From contig JABXIJ010000012.1 of NCBI GenBank assembly GCA_013373105.1, positions 1 through 64,000 of the forward strand: DNA of 64,000 nucleotides, read 5' to 3'. Both the position numbers and the translations under genes were made by a program. Source of the DNA: Flavobacteriaceae bacterium. GTDB lineage: Bacteria; Bacteroidota; Bacteroidia; Flavobacteriales; Flavobacteriaceae. The notes under the pieces were generated by a model. That model had not been told where the DNA came from. It worked only from the letters and a program-made list of their open reading frames with translations, and made no database searches. Positions 9,906 to 17,710 of the stretch are shown one piece after another. Within the stretch, counting starts at the first letter, position 1. Each line of letters begins with the position of its first letter.

Positions 9906-10277
9906 ATGTTATTAAAAAGAGTTGGTTATTATTTGGTTGGTTTAGCAATTGGAACTATTGCTGTTTCTTTTTTCTGGAAAAAAAAGGACGCTTCTTTTGA
10001 TTATGGTATGGATGCTAGAACCTTAAAATCAATTCGTATAAAAGATAGAATTTATTCTAAGGATGCTGAAAAAACACTTAGAGAATATAATATTGATACA
10101 GCTAAAATAAGTTCCGTTTTAAAATTTGCTGATGTAGATTTTGGTAAAAGTAAACCAAGACAGAAACCTTGTGCTGAGTATTTTATTACAGGAAAAGATA
10201 GTTTAAACCATATTAGTTTATACGTTACTAGATGCGACTCTACAGCAACAATTAATAAGATAATGATAAATAACTAA
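9906..10277 (+). CDS. DUF4258 domain protein, membrane-anchored
   Basis: 123 residues. A single hydrophobic segment at residues 6-24 (VGYYLVGLAIGTIAVSFFW) looks like a signal anchor, followed by KKK and a soluble domain outside the membrane. The rest resembles the short DUF4258 proteins that flavobacteria carry next to this alanine-dehydrogenase gene. Two cysteines (in KPCAEY and TRCDS) could form a disulfide. Function is unknown. The stop codon overlaps the far end of the opposite-strand YdeI-like pseudogene by a few bases. Confidence 0.7.
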   Translation: MLLKRVGYYLVGLAIGTIAVSFFWKKKDASFDYGMDARTLKSIRIKDRIYSKDAEKTLREYNIDTAKISSVLKFADVDFGKSKPRQKPCAEYFITGKDSLNHISLYVTRCDSTATINKIMINN

Positions 10278-10868
10278 CAGTTTTTATATTTATCGTAAAG
10301 TCCTTTTTTTTCAAGAATCATAGATAGTATTTTCTCTAATCTTTTTGTTTTTGTACTTTCTCTTTTAGCTTCTGTTATAAAATTAACTTACTCCCTTTGT
10401 TTACTTACGGTCAGTGATTTAAAACACTCATTCAGCTTACTATTTTTATTTAATTCGTAAAGTAATTCTTCTGGTATTTTAATCTTTGATGTATCTTTTT
10501 TAGGTTTTATTTCAATTACTTTTTCTATATTTTCAATAGCTTCAAGAACATAACTTTTTATTAAATCAACATCAATTTCTTCAATAGAATTAAAACGCCA
10601 TTGCAGCATTGTTTTGGTTTTTCCTTCTTGTGCATTTAAGAGTACCTTATTTTTATCTTTTAACAAAGCCCCTTGAAAAAAACCAGAGGCCACAATAGTT
10701 TTTAAATGCAGAGAGACCAACCACATTTTTTTTACCATAAACGTAAGTTGGAGCTCCCCATTTAATAGTTTCTTCTAAAGGTAATTCTTTAAGAACTGAA
10801 CGAATTTTAATTAATTCATTTTTCCAGATTTCTTTACTTTCTATATAATTATCAACTTTTATATTCAT
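10274..10868 (-). pseudogene. YdeI/DUF1801-family protein, broken by a frameshift and a stop
   Basis: Reading from the ATG at 10868, the frame holds 60-odd residues typical of the family (ETIKWGAPTYVYGKKNVVGL, then LWFF), then runs off frame in a run of seven T at 10676-10682. With one T fewer the protein continues WFFQGALLKDKNKVLL and on to FKSLTVSKQRE. There an in-frame TAA (10388-10390) replaces the expected tyrosine, and the same frame continues VNFITEAKRE...KTKRLEKIL to a TAG at 10274. The intact protein would be about 197 residues. The frameshift alone could be a sequencing slip, but the internal stop is a second, independent lesion. Confidence 0.85.
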
Positions 10869-10874
10869 TGTAAT

Positions 10875-11549
10875 TTATTTTAGTTGATTCTGGTAATAAT
10901 GTTCTTTAATTTTAGTAACGTTCTTGATGGTTTTTTGTACCCAATCAAAATATAATATTTCTTTTTCTTCTTCAGATAGTTGCCAATCTATGTTTGATTT
11001 TCTTAGTTTAGTTGTAACTTCTTGTAGAATTATTGCTGCAGCTACAGAAATATTTAAACTCTCTGTAAAACCAACCATTGGAATTTTTAAAAATCCGTCT
11101 GCATTATCTTTAATAAAGTCAGATACACCCTCTGCTTCTACTCCAAAAATAAAAGCACTTTTCTGAGTAATATCGAAATCTTGTAATAAACAAGAATCAT
11201 TGTGTGGAGTTGTTGCAATTATTTTATAACCTTGTTTTTTTAAATTGTTTACGCATAATTCAGTATTATTTCCATCTTCTTGAAAGCGTTTTATATTAAG
11301 CCATTTTTGAGATCCTTTTGCAACATGTCTTGAAACTTTGTTAGTGTATTTATTTTCAATTGCATAAATATCTTGTACACCAAATATATCACAAGTTCGT
11401 ACAACAGCACTTGCATTATGAGCTTGATAGATATCTTCAAGTACCACTGTAAAATGACGAGTTCTTTGACTAAGAACTTTATGAAAAGTATCTTTTCTTT
11501 TTGGTGTTAAATACCCTTCTAAATACGCTAAAAGCTTTTTATCTATCAT
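10875..11549 (-). CDS. trmH: TrmH-family (SpoU) RNA 2'-O-methyltransferase
   Basis: 224 residues with the three SPOUT motifs in order: NASAVVRTCDIFG (residues about 45-57), FIFGVEAEGVSD, and IPMVGFTESLNISVAAAI, which forms the trefoil-knot SAM site. The N-terminal length and KRKDTFHKVLSQRTRHFTVV fit TrmH, which methylates the ribose of G18 in tRNA, rather than the longer rRNA enzyme RlmB. A C-terminal basic tail follows. The start lies six bases from the dead YdeI-like gene and 39 bases from the divergent sirtuin gene. Confidence 0.88.
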   Translation of the reverse strand: MIDKKLLAYLEGYLTPKRKDTFHKVLSQRTRHFTVVLEDIYQAHNASAVVRTCDIFGVQDIYAIENKYTNKVSRHVAKGSQKWLNIKRFQEDGNNTELCVNNLKKQGYKIIATTPHNDSCLLQDFDITQKSAFIFGVEAEGVSDFIKDNADGFLKIPMVGFTESLNISVAAAIILQEVTTKLRKSNIDWQLSEEEKEILYFDWVQKTIKNVTKIKEHYYQNQLK

Positions 11550-11588
11550 ACCTTACAAACTTATCATTTAATTCTTATTTTTACTAAT

Positions 11589-12272
11589 ATGAGAAAAAAA
11601 GTAGTGGTATTAACAGGTGCTGGAATGTCAGCTGAAAGTGGTCTAAAAACATTTAGAGATGAAAACGGATTATGGGAAGGACATGATGTTACTAAAGTTG
11701 CCTCTCCTGAAGGTTTTTATAACAATCCTGAATTAGTACTAGATTTTTACAATAAACGTAGAAGACAATTATTAGAAGTTTTACCAAATAAAGGGCATAA
11801 AAATTTAGTTACTCTTGAAACTAATTTTGATGTTGAAATAATTACTCAGAATGTTGATGATTTACACGAGAGAGCTGGCAGCCAAAATGTAACACATTTG
11901 CATGGAGAACTCTTTAAAGTTAGAAGTACTGCAAATGAACATTTAATTTTTGAGTGGAAAAAGGATTTAGTTTTAGGTGATGTAGATGGTAATGGAAATC
12001 AATTAAGACCACATATAGTTTGGTTTGGTGAAATGGTGCCTCTGTTAGATAAAGCTATAGAAATTACAAAAACTGCAGATATATTAGTAATTATTGGAAC
12101 TTCTATGCAAGTATATCCTGCTGCAAGTTTAGTACATTACATCAAAGAAAATACACCAATTTACTTTATAGATCCAAAGCCAAATGTTTCAGAAAATAGT
12201 TTTGCCAATTTAACGATTATTAAAGACAAGGCTTCTAATGGCACAGAACGTTTATTAAAAATATTACAATAA
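11589..12272 (+). CDS. cobB: Sir2-family NAD-dependent protein deacylase
   Basis: 227 residues. NAD-binding motifs GAGMSAESGLKTFRD, TQNVDDLHERAG and IIGTSMQVYPAASL are complete, and catalytic His105 lies in THLHGE. Tyr54 and Arg57 in DFYNKRRRQ match the pair that lets class III sirtuins (human SIRT5, E. coli CobB) remove succinyl and malonyl groups from lysine. No cysteines remain where other sirtuins carry the four zinc ligands; the zinc module is replaced by a short loop (VRSTANEHLIFEWKKDLVLG). That loss is common in this phylum. The product should remain active. Confidence 0.9.
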   Translation: MRKKVVVLTGAGMSAESGLKTFRDENGLWEGHDVTKVASPEGFYNNPELVLDFYNKRRRQLLEVLPNKGHKNLVTLETNFDVEIITQNVDDLHERAGSQNVTHLHGELFKVRSTANEHLIFEWKKDLVLGDVDGNGNQLRPHIVWFGEMVPLLDKAIEITKTADILVIIGTSMQVYPAASLVHYIKENTPIYFIDPKPNVSENSFANLTIIKDKASNGTERLLKILQ

Positions 12273-12298
12273 ACAATGAATTATTACCAGAGAGATTT

Positions 12299-12520
12299 TC
12301 AGTTTTTTATAGATACTAATAATAACTCTGTTACATAAAGTAATTTAAAAAAGGTAAATCCAATAGACCAATCAAATACATTATTAAAATTTTGATAAGA
12401 TTTAATCTCAGTAGTACTAGGTTTTACTTCTTCAAATGAAATATTATTTAAATCTCTAATAGATTTTAAATTCAAAAAAGTTAATGATAATGCAATAATT
12501 ATAATAGTAAAAGATTTCAT
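12299..12520 (-). CDS. Small putative membrane or secreted protein
   Basis: 73 residues that I do not recognise. The N-terminus (MKSFTIIIIALSLTFLNLKS) is a hydrophobic helix like a signal peptide or anchor, the middle is polar, and the end (FTFFKLLYVTELLLVSI) is a second hydrophobic stretch. It lies between the sirtuin gene and the LytTR remnant, on the strand of the remnant, with about 110 bases of apparently empty sequence separating them. It could be a real small membrane protein or a fragment left by the deletions seen next door. Confidence 0.4.
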   Translation of the reverse strand: MKSFTIIIIALSLTFLNLKSIRDLNNISFEEVKPSTTEIKSYQNFNNVFDWSIGFTFFKLLYVTELLLVSIKN

Positions 12521-12630
12521 TATATGTTTAATGTATCACAAAGCTAACATTTGGTTAAAGTTTAGTTAGTTGAAGTACGGTTTAACGTTTTAAAGTTCCG
12601 ATTAAAGGAGTTTAAGTTTCGGCAAGTGAA

Positions 12631-13061
12631 TTAAAGCAAGTCTAATCTTTTCATTAACTCAGGTCTTTTTGAGCGACTAACAGGCACAACATCTTTTTTA
12701 ATGTATAATGCACAGTATAGTCTTTATCCTCTGTTTTAATTTTAATATAATCTCCTTGAGATTGAATTAAATAAACACTTGGTAAATCAATTTTAATAAG
12801 CCTTCTATCAATATTAATATAGAAATCGTTTTTTACTTCAGATTGTTTAGTGCTATTAGAAGGTGTAGAAAGTATTAATCTTTCTGCTTTTTTTATAGCT
12901 TTTTCGAACCTTGGTAATTCAATAGGTTTTAATAAATAATCAACAATAAAATCGTATTCAAAAACTTCTATTGCAAATTTTGGATCTGAAGTTATAAAGA
13001 TAATTTTAGGTGGATTTTTTAAAGTTTTAATAAAATATAAAAATCTTGTGTTTAAAAGCAA
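12631..13061 (-). pseudogene. LytTR response regulator remnant with internal deletion
   Basis: The readable part starts inside the receiver (TLKNPPKIIFITSDPKFAIE, then VDYLLKPIELPRFEKAI) and lacks the first half with the phospho-acceptor Asp. The LytTR DNA-binding domain begins normally (FYINIDRRLIKIDLPSVYLI, GDYIKIKTEDKDYTVHYTLKK) and then jumps to its last strand, KKDVVPVSRSKRPELMKRLDLL, in another frame, ending at TAA 12633-12631. About 35-40 residues are missing. The join at about 12692-12701 lies in TTAAAAAAGAT, which would occur at both ends of the lost piece, so a repeat-mediated deletion is likely. No working regulator can be made. Confidence 0.85.
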
Positions 13062-13114
13062 TACAGTTAAGATGAATTAGGAAAAAGCATCGACGAATTG
13101 CTGAAATTTAGAGG

Positions 13115-13582
13115 TTAGCTTGTGATTTTTTTAAAATATTCAAAAATTTCGCCTTTGCTAATTATTGCTCCTTGTTCTATTAACTTAAATAATTCAATAT
13201 TTCTTTCTTCTTGAAATGCTTTAGATCCTTTATATATTTCAACTGCATTATCTTGAGGGTTTTTCATTAACCAATTAAAACCATCTTCTTTAAGTAAGTT
13301 AATATCTGAAGTAACTTTTATAAAGATTCTTTCTAATACATCTTCTTTACATTTAAATATGTTTAAATGAGTTTTAGAATAGTGTTCTAGGTATTTGGTT
13401 TTAGTTAATACATCGTCCCAAACTAAATCAGAAAAAATATTTAATTCTTCTTCAGCAACTTTAGGTTTATTTTGCTTTATATCATTCCATTCTTTTGAAT
13501 CAATACTTTGTGTTGCTAAAAAAGTAGCAAACTCTTTATGTAGTGCTTCAAATTGTTCTTTCGTTAACTGTCTGTACTTCAT
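13115..13582 (-). CDS. DUF6495 family protein
   Basis: 155 residues, all helical by appearance, with the opening MKYRQLTKEQFEALHKEFATFLATQSID that is standard for this flavobacterial family, and a tail with GEIFEYFKKI. Function is unknown. No signal peptide or membrane segment, so cytoplasmic. It lies just after the rplI terminator on the same strand and just before the LytTR remnant; the regulator may once have shared its transcript. Confidence 0.8.
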   Translation of the reverse strand: MKYRQLTKEQFEALHKEFATFLATQSIDSKEWNDIKQNKPKVAEEELNIFSDLVWDDVLTKTKYLEHYSKTHLNIFKCKEDVLERIFIKVTSDINLLKEDGFNWLMKNPQDNAVEIYKGSKAFQEERNIELFKLIEQGAIISKGEIFEYFKKITS

Positions 13583-13594
13583 AGTAATATAAAT

Positions 13595-13625
13595 AAAAAA
13601 GCTCGTTATTAATAACGAGCTTTTT
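13595..13625 (-). terminator. Rho-independent terminator after rplI
   Basis: A perfect inverted repeat, GCTCGTTATT / AATAACGAGC, is flanked by A and T runs on both sides. It lies 18 bases past the rplI stop and just before the DUF6495 start. The symmetry means it can act on either strand, but the gene layout calls for the minus strand. Confidence 0.85.
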
Positions 13626-13643
13626 ATAGTTTTTTAATAGTTG

Positions 13644-14090
13644 TTATTCTGCAACTACGTCAAAAGTAATATCTGCAACAACTTCTCTGTGTAATCTAAT
13701 TGAGGCTTCGTATTTACCTAATCTTTTTACAGATCCACCAGTTACTTTAATATATTTTTTATCAACTTCAATACCTTCTTTAGCTAAAGCATTAGCTAAG
13801 TCAATATTGTTTACAGAACCAAATAATTTGTCTCCTGATCCTGTTTTAGCAGTTAATTTAATCTCTAATCCTTTAATAGATTCTGCTACTTTATTAGCAT
13901 CTTCAATTAATTTAGCTTCTTTGTAAGCACGTTGTTTTAAGTTTTCTGCTAAAACTTTTTTTGCTGAAGAAGTAGCTAAAACTGCTTGTCCTGTTGGAAT
14001 TAAAAAATTTCTACCATAACCATTTTTTACAGTTACAACATCATCTTTAAATCCTAAGTTTTCTACGTCTTGTTTTAATATCAATTCCAT
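13644..14090 (-). CDS. rplI: 50S ribosomal protein L9
   Basis: 148 residues. The N-terminal domain starts MELILKQDVENLGFKDDVV and includes VKNGYGRNFLIPTGQA, the rRNA-binding L9 signature; a long connecting helix and the C-terminal domain (GSGDKLFGSVNNIDLANAL) follow. L9 binds 23S rRNA near the L1 stalk. It is the last gene of the rpsF-rpsR-rplI operon and is followed by a strong terminator. Confidence 0.98.
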   Translation of the reverse strand: MELILKQDVENLGFKDDVVTVKNGYGRNFLIPTGQAVLATSSAKKVLAENLKQRAYKEAKLIEDANKVAESIKGLEIKLTAKTGSGDKLFGSVNNIDLANALAKEGIEVDKKYIKVTGGSVKRLGKYEASIRLHREVVADITFDVVAE

Positions 14091-14104
14091 ATTCTACTTC
14101 TTAA

Positions 14105-14401
14105 TTATTTTAACATATCACCAATGTATGGCATTAAAGCTAAATGACGAGCTCTTTTAATTGCTTGCGCCACTTTACGTTGGTATTTTAATGAAGTTCC
14201 TGTTAAACGTCTTGGTAAAATTTTACCTTGCTCATTAACTAAATACATTAAGAAATCTGCATCTTTATAATCGATATATTTAATGCCTTTTTTCTTAAAT
14301 CTACAGTATTTCTCTTCTTTTTTAGTTTCAATATCTAATGGCGTTAAATATCTAACGTCAGCAGACTTTCCTCCTTTTGCTTGTTGTTCAATTGATGCCA
14401 T
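14105..14401 (-). CDS. rpsR: 30S ribosomal protein S18
   Basis: 98 residues; the extra N-terminal 20 residues ([19 protein letters not shown]) are usual in Bacteroidota. The core [20 protein letters not shown] and the end ALMPYIGD are diagnostic for S18. It lies three bases after rpsF and 14 before rplI. No priB or ssb gene lies between rpsF and rpsR, unlike in E. coli. Confidence 0.98.
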   Translation of the reverse strand: MASIEQQAKGGKSADVRYLTPLDIETKKEEKYCRFKKKGIKYIDYKDADFLMYLVNEQGKILPRRLTGTSLKYQRKVAQAIKRARHLALMPYIGDMLK

Positions 14402-14404
14402 TTG

Positions 14405-14743
14405 TTATTTTTTTGAAGTTAAACGTTCTCTTCTTTTAACAGCCCAATCAGCTGCATGCTTGTCTAATTTTACAGTTAAATAACGCATAACGCTATCATC
14501 TCTTCTGAACTCTAATTCAAAAGCAGCAATTTCAGAACCTGCAACTTTAAATTCAAATAAGTGATAAAAACCACTTTTTTTGTTTTGGATTGGGTAAGCT
14601 AATTTTTTTAAGCCCCAATCTTCTTTTGAAATCATTTCGGCACCTTTAGAAACCAAATAGTCATGAAACTTTTGTACTGTTTCCTTTATCTGTGTATCAG
14701 ATAAAACGGGATTCAAAATGAAAACAGTTTCGTAATGATTCAT
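14405..14743 (-). CDS. rpsF: 30S ribosomal protein S6
   Basis: 112 residues beginning MNHYETVFILNPVLSDTQIK, the S6 signature, with LKKLAYPIQNKKSGFYHLFEF in the middle and ELEFRRDDSVMRYLTVKL near the end. S6 pairs with S18 on the platform of the 30S subunit. First gene of the operon, with a promoter-like box about 33 bases upstream. Confidence 0.98.
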   Translation of the reverse strand: MNHYETVFILNPVLSDTQIKETVQKFHDYLVSKGAEMISKEDWGLKKLAYPIQNKKSGFYHLFEFKVAGSEIAAFELEFRRDDSVMRYLTVKLDKHAADWAVKRRERLTSKK

Positions 14744-14775
14744 AATAAATAATTTAATGTTTATTTTTAAGGGTG

Positions 14776-14783
14776 CAAATATA
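14776..14783 (-). promoter_or_regulatory. Probable -7 box of the rpsF operon
   Basis: The minus strand reads TATATTTG followed by CACCC, an exact match to TAnnTTTG, 33 bases before the rpsF start. No good TTG -33 element is seen at 19-21 bases. The position, in an otherwise pure AT spacer before a highly expressed operon, favours a real promoter. Confidence 0.55.
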
Positions 14784-14856
14784 GTAACTTTTTTATATTT
14801 AGCGTTTAATTAGTTAATAAAAAATATATTAATTTTCATTAGTAATTCTTTTATAA

Positions 14857-15753
14857 ATGAGTGTACCTGAAATACCTAATTTAATTCATTATGCTATTCC
14901 TTTTTTTATAGCAACAGTTTTATTAGAAATTGTTTTAACCATTAAAATAAAAATGGATGAATATGAATTTAAAGATGCTGGGACTTCAATATTGATGGGA
15001 TTAGGCAATGTTTTTATTGGTTTATTTACTAAGGCAATGATTTTAGGAATTTTTTATTTTTTGTATGAATTTCGATTTTTTACTTTACCCTTTAAATGGT
15101 GGTCTTGGATTTTATTATTGTTTGCCGAAGACTTTATTTACTATTGGTTTCATAGAATTAGTCATGAAAATAGATTTTTTTGGGCGAGTCATGTAGTACA
15201 TCATTCTTCTAAAAAATACAATTTAAGTACTGCATTACGACAAACTTGGACAGGTAGTTTTGTTAGTTTTGTATTTTGGATTCCTTTAGTTTTAGTTGGT
15301 TTTCATCCAATAATGGTATTAACGCAGATATCTATAAGTCTTATTTATCAATATTGGATTCACACTGAACTTATAACTAAAATGCCAAAATGGTTTGAAG
15401 CATTTTTTAATACGCCAAGTCATCATAGAGTTCATCATGCCACTAACCCACAATATTTAGATAGAAATCATGCTGGTATTTTTATTATTTGGGATAAAAT
15501 ATTTGGCACTTTTGAGCCTGAAGTAGAAAAACCTATTTATGGTTTAATTAAAAATATAAATACTTATAATCCAATTAAAGTAGCATTTATTGAGTGGTAC
15601 AACATGTTTTCTGATTTATTTTCTTCTAAAACATCGATTTTAAACAAGTTTAAATACTTAATAAAACCACCTGGATGGAAACATGACAACACAGGAATTT
15701 TATCATCAGATCTAAGAAAAGAATGGGAAGAAAAAAAAGGTAAGCTTCAATAA
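14857..15753 (+). CDS. Sterol desaturase / fatty acid hydroxylase family membrane protein
   Basis: 298 residues. Hydrophobic segments lie at about 10-30, 45-70, 78-97 and 130-160. The di-iron histidine motifs are complete: WFHRISHE (His99, His103), SHVVHHSS (His112, 115, 116) and SHHRVHHATN. Enzymes of this superfamily use O2 to hydroxylate or desaturate lipids in the inner membrane; bacterial members act on fatty acids, carotenoids or ether lipids. The substrate cannot be told from sequence. It stands alone between the rpsF operon (divergent) and ald (convergent). Confidence 0.88.
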   Translation: MSVPEIPNLIHYAIPFFIATVLLEIVLTIKIKMDEYEFKDAGTSILMGLGNVFIGLFTKAMILGIFYFLYEFRFFTLPFKWWSWILLLFAEDFIYYWFHRISHENRFFWASHVVHHSSKKYNLSTALRQTWTGSFVSFVFWIPLVLVGFHPIMVLTQISISLIYQYWIHTELITKMPKWFEAFFNTPSHHRVHHATNPQYLDRNHAGIFIIWDKIFGTFEPEVEKPIYGLIKNINTYNPIKVAFIEWYNMFSDLFSSKTSILNKFKYLIKPPGWKHDNTGILSSDLRKEWEEKKGKLQ

Positions 15754-15765
15754 ACTTACCTTTTA
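15733..15765 (+). terminator. Terminator between the desaturase gene and ald
   Basis: The stem AAAAGGTAAG / CTTACCTTTT surrounds the stop codon of the desaturase gene, with A-rich and T-rich flanks. It can serve both convergent genes. Confidence 0.65.
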
Positions 15766-15784
15766 TGATTTTTTAAAAAATCTT

Positions 15785-16867
15785 TTAATCAAAAATTCCT
15801 TCTAACTCTTTATAAACTATTTCTCCATTAACAATATTTAAACCTTTTTCTAAAGTTACGTCTTGTGCACATGCTTTTTCCCAACCTAAATCTGCCAATT
15901 TTAAAACATAAGATAACGTAACGTTAGTTAATGCTATTGTTGATGTATATGGAACTGCACCTGGCATATTTGCTACACAATAGTGAACTACATCATCTAT
16001 TATATAAGTTGGGTCTTGATGAGTTGTAGCTTTTGTGGTTTCAAAACACCCACCTTGATCTACAGCTACATCTACAATTACAGTTCCAGGTCTCATTTCT
16101 TTAAGCATGTCTTTGGTGATTAATTTTGGAGCCTTCCCTCCTTTTAATAATACGCCACCAATAATTAAATCGTGAGTTTTAATATGTTTTCGAATACTAT
16201 ATTCACTAGAAAAGTCTGTTACTACATGATTTGGCAATACATCATTTACGTAACGTAAGCGTTTCATATTTATGTCCATAATTGTTACATGTGCACCTAA
16301 ACCTGCTGCCATTTTAGCTGCTTGTACACCAACAACACCTGCACCAAGAATTAAAACTTTACCTGGAGCTACACCTGGTACACCTCCTAATAAAATTCCT
16401 CTACCTTTTATTGGTTTTTCAAGATATTTAGCCCCTTGTTGAACAGCCATTCTTCCTGCTACTTCAGACATTGGAGTTAATAATGGTAAAGTTCCTTCTT
16501 CATCTTCAACTGTTTCATAAGCAATGCATACAGCTTTGCTTTTTATCATAGCTCTTGTTAATGCTTCACTAGAAGCAAAATGAAAATATGTAAAAACAAC
16601 TTGGCCTTCTTTTATTAAGTTATATTCTGATTCAATAGGTTCTTTAACCTTAACAATCATATCACTCTTAGCATATACATCTTCTATGGTGGGTAAAATT
16701 GTAGCACCAACTTCTAAATAATGCTTGTCAAAAAAACCACTTCCTTCACCTGCAGTAGATTGAATATAAACTGTATGATTTCTTTTGGTTAATTCAAAAA
16801 CACCTGCTGGTGTCATACCTACTCTGTTTTCGTTGTTTTTTATTTCTTTAGGAATTCCTATTTTCAT
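15785..16867 (-). CDS. ald: Alanine dehydrogenase
   Basis: 360 residues, near the usual 365-375. The start MKIGIPKEIKNNENRVGMTP holds the substrate-binding arginine; IVKVKEPIESEY has the catalytic lysine and YFHFASSEALT the catalytic histidine. The NAD site is VLILGAGVVGVQAAKMAAGLG, and DVAVDQGGCFETT carries the conserved aspartate. The enzyme interconverts alanine and pyruvate with NAD. Compared with the relative at 8660-9856 it lacks the N-terminal extension and keeps every family residue, so this is the likely true alanine dehydrogenase. Confidence 0.95.
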   Translation of the reverse strand: MKIGIPKEIKNNENRVGMTPAGVFELTKRNHTVYIQSTAGEGSGFFDKHYLEVGATILPTIEDVYAKSDMIVKVKEPIESEYNLIKEGQVVFTYFHFASSEALTRAMIKSKAVCIAYETVEDEEGTLPLLTPMSEVAGRMAVQQGAKYLEKPIKGRGILLGGVPGVAPGKVLILGAGVVGVQAAKMAAGLGAHVTIMDINMKRLRYVNDVLPNHVVTDFSSEYSIRKHIKTHDLIIGGVLLKGGKAPKLITKDMLKEMRPGTVIVDVAVDQGGCFETTKATTHQDPTYIIDDVVHYCVANMPGAVPYTSTIALTNVTLSYVLKLADLGWEKACAQDVTLEKGLNIVNGEIVYKELEGIFD

Positions 16868-16896
16868 TTCTTTTGAATTTGATATGCAGTAAAAAT

Positions 16897-16937
16897 AAAA
16901 TTCCTTTTAATATGTTACTATTAAAAGGAATTATTTT
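16897..16937 (-). terminator. Terminator hairpin upstream of ald
   Basis: The inverted repeat AATTCCTTTTAATA / TATTAAAAGGAATT has T- and A-rich flanks. On the minus strand it lies just after the stop of the outer-membrane protein remnant, so it would have ended that lost operon. Confidence 0.7.
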
Positions 16938-16960
16938 TAAAATAAGTTTTTAACAAGTTA

Positions 16961-17088
16961 TTAATCAAAGTCAAAACGTAAACCAATTGATATATTTCTT
17001 GTTTCTGTATTTTTGAATAATGGATTTAAATCGTACTTCACATAAAAACTTGTAGACTTATAACCTATATAGGTACTTAAACCATACG
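16961..17088 (-). pseudogene. C-terminal remnant of an outer-membrane beta-barrel protein
   Basis: In the frame ending at TAA 16963-16961 the minus strand reads YGLSTYIGYKSTSFYVKYDL, then NPLFKNTETRN and ISIGLRFDFD. Alternating hydrophobic strands and an aromatic-rich end are the last two strands of an outer-membrane barrel. There is no start: the frame meets the sigma factor coding sequence at about 17087. The upstream barrel, and perhaps an anti-sigma gene, have been lost by a deletion. The normal terminator still follows. Confidence 0.75.
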
Positions 17089-17589
17089 TGCTTTAAATAA
17101 TTGCGACTTTGATGTACTTTCAGAAATATTTAATTTTTTTGCAATTTCTGAATGCTTATACCCTTCTATGGCATATAAATTAAATACCATTTTGTAACCT
17201 TCTGGTAATTGATCTATTAATTTCTGAATATCTTCTACAGACGTATTTTCTAAGTTTTCTGTAGCTGCATCATTAAACATATAGTCTTCATCAGAAACAT
17301 CAATTACATTTTTCTTTCTTAGGTAAGAAATGCAGGTATTTACAACAATTCTACGAATCCAACCTTCAAAACTTCCCTCATATTTGAACTTGTGTAAGTT
17401 GGTAAAAACCTTTAAAAATCCTTGCAACAACAAATCTTCTGCGTGATGCATATCTTTTACATATTGCCTGCAAACACCTAACATTTTAGGAGAATATTGC
17501 TCAAATATTTGTTGTTGAGCCTCCCTATTGTTTTGAATCGCTTTTATAATAAGCGACTTTTGCTGATTATGTAAGTTGATAATTTTCAA
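17077..17589 (-). CDS. ECF-type RNA polymerase sigma factor, C-terminus altered by a deletion
   Basis: 170 residues. Region 2 reads IFEQYSPKMLGVCRQYVKD, HHAEDLLLQGFLKVFTNL and GSFEGWIRRIVVNTCISYLRKK; region 4 includes IDQLPEGYKMVFNLYAIEGYKHSEIAKKLNIS with the helix-turn-helix nearly whole. After SQLFKAR the protein ends in MV, where relatives carry about ten further residues of the last helix. Those last codons come from the outer-membrane protein remnant. Most of region 4 survives, so it may still work, but the partner genes that usually follow are gone. Confidence 0.75.
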   Translation of the reverse strand: MKIINLHNQQKSLIIKAIQNNREAQQQIFEQYSPKMLGVCRQYVKDMHHAEDLLLQGFLKVFTNLHKFKYEGSFEGWIRRIVVNTCISYLRKKNVIDVSDEDYMFNDAATENLENTSVEDIQKLIDQLPEGYKMVFNLYAIEGYKHSEIAKKLNISESTSKSQLFKARMV

Positions 17590-17649
17590 GCTTATTTTAT
17601 CTGTTTTTACATCCTTACAAATATATAGACTACTTGGTTGTGAAAATGG

Positions 17650-17684
17650 TTGCCTAAAGGTTAATTTTTATTTCATTATCTTCG
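17650..17684 (+). promoter_or_regulatory. Possible promoter of the epimerase gene
   Basis: TTG at 17650 and TATCTTCG at 17677-17684 resemble the flavobacterial -33 and -7 elements, but the 24-base spacing is longer than the usual 19-21 and the -7 box has one mismatch. It lies 26 bases before the ATG at 17711, which supports that start over upstream in-frame codons. Confidence 0.35.
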
Positions 17685-17710
17685 TTAGCATTAATCAAAA
17701 AAAAACCAAA

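Noticed and set aside
17576-17710. N-terminal extension of the epimerase
   Set aside because: The extra 45 codons overlap the divergent sigma factor start and the promoter region, and precede a perfect twin-arginine signal at the ATG 17711.
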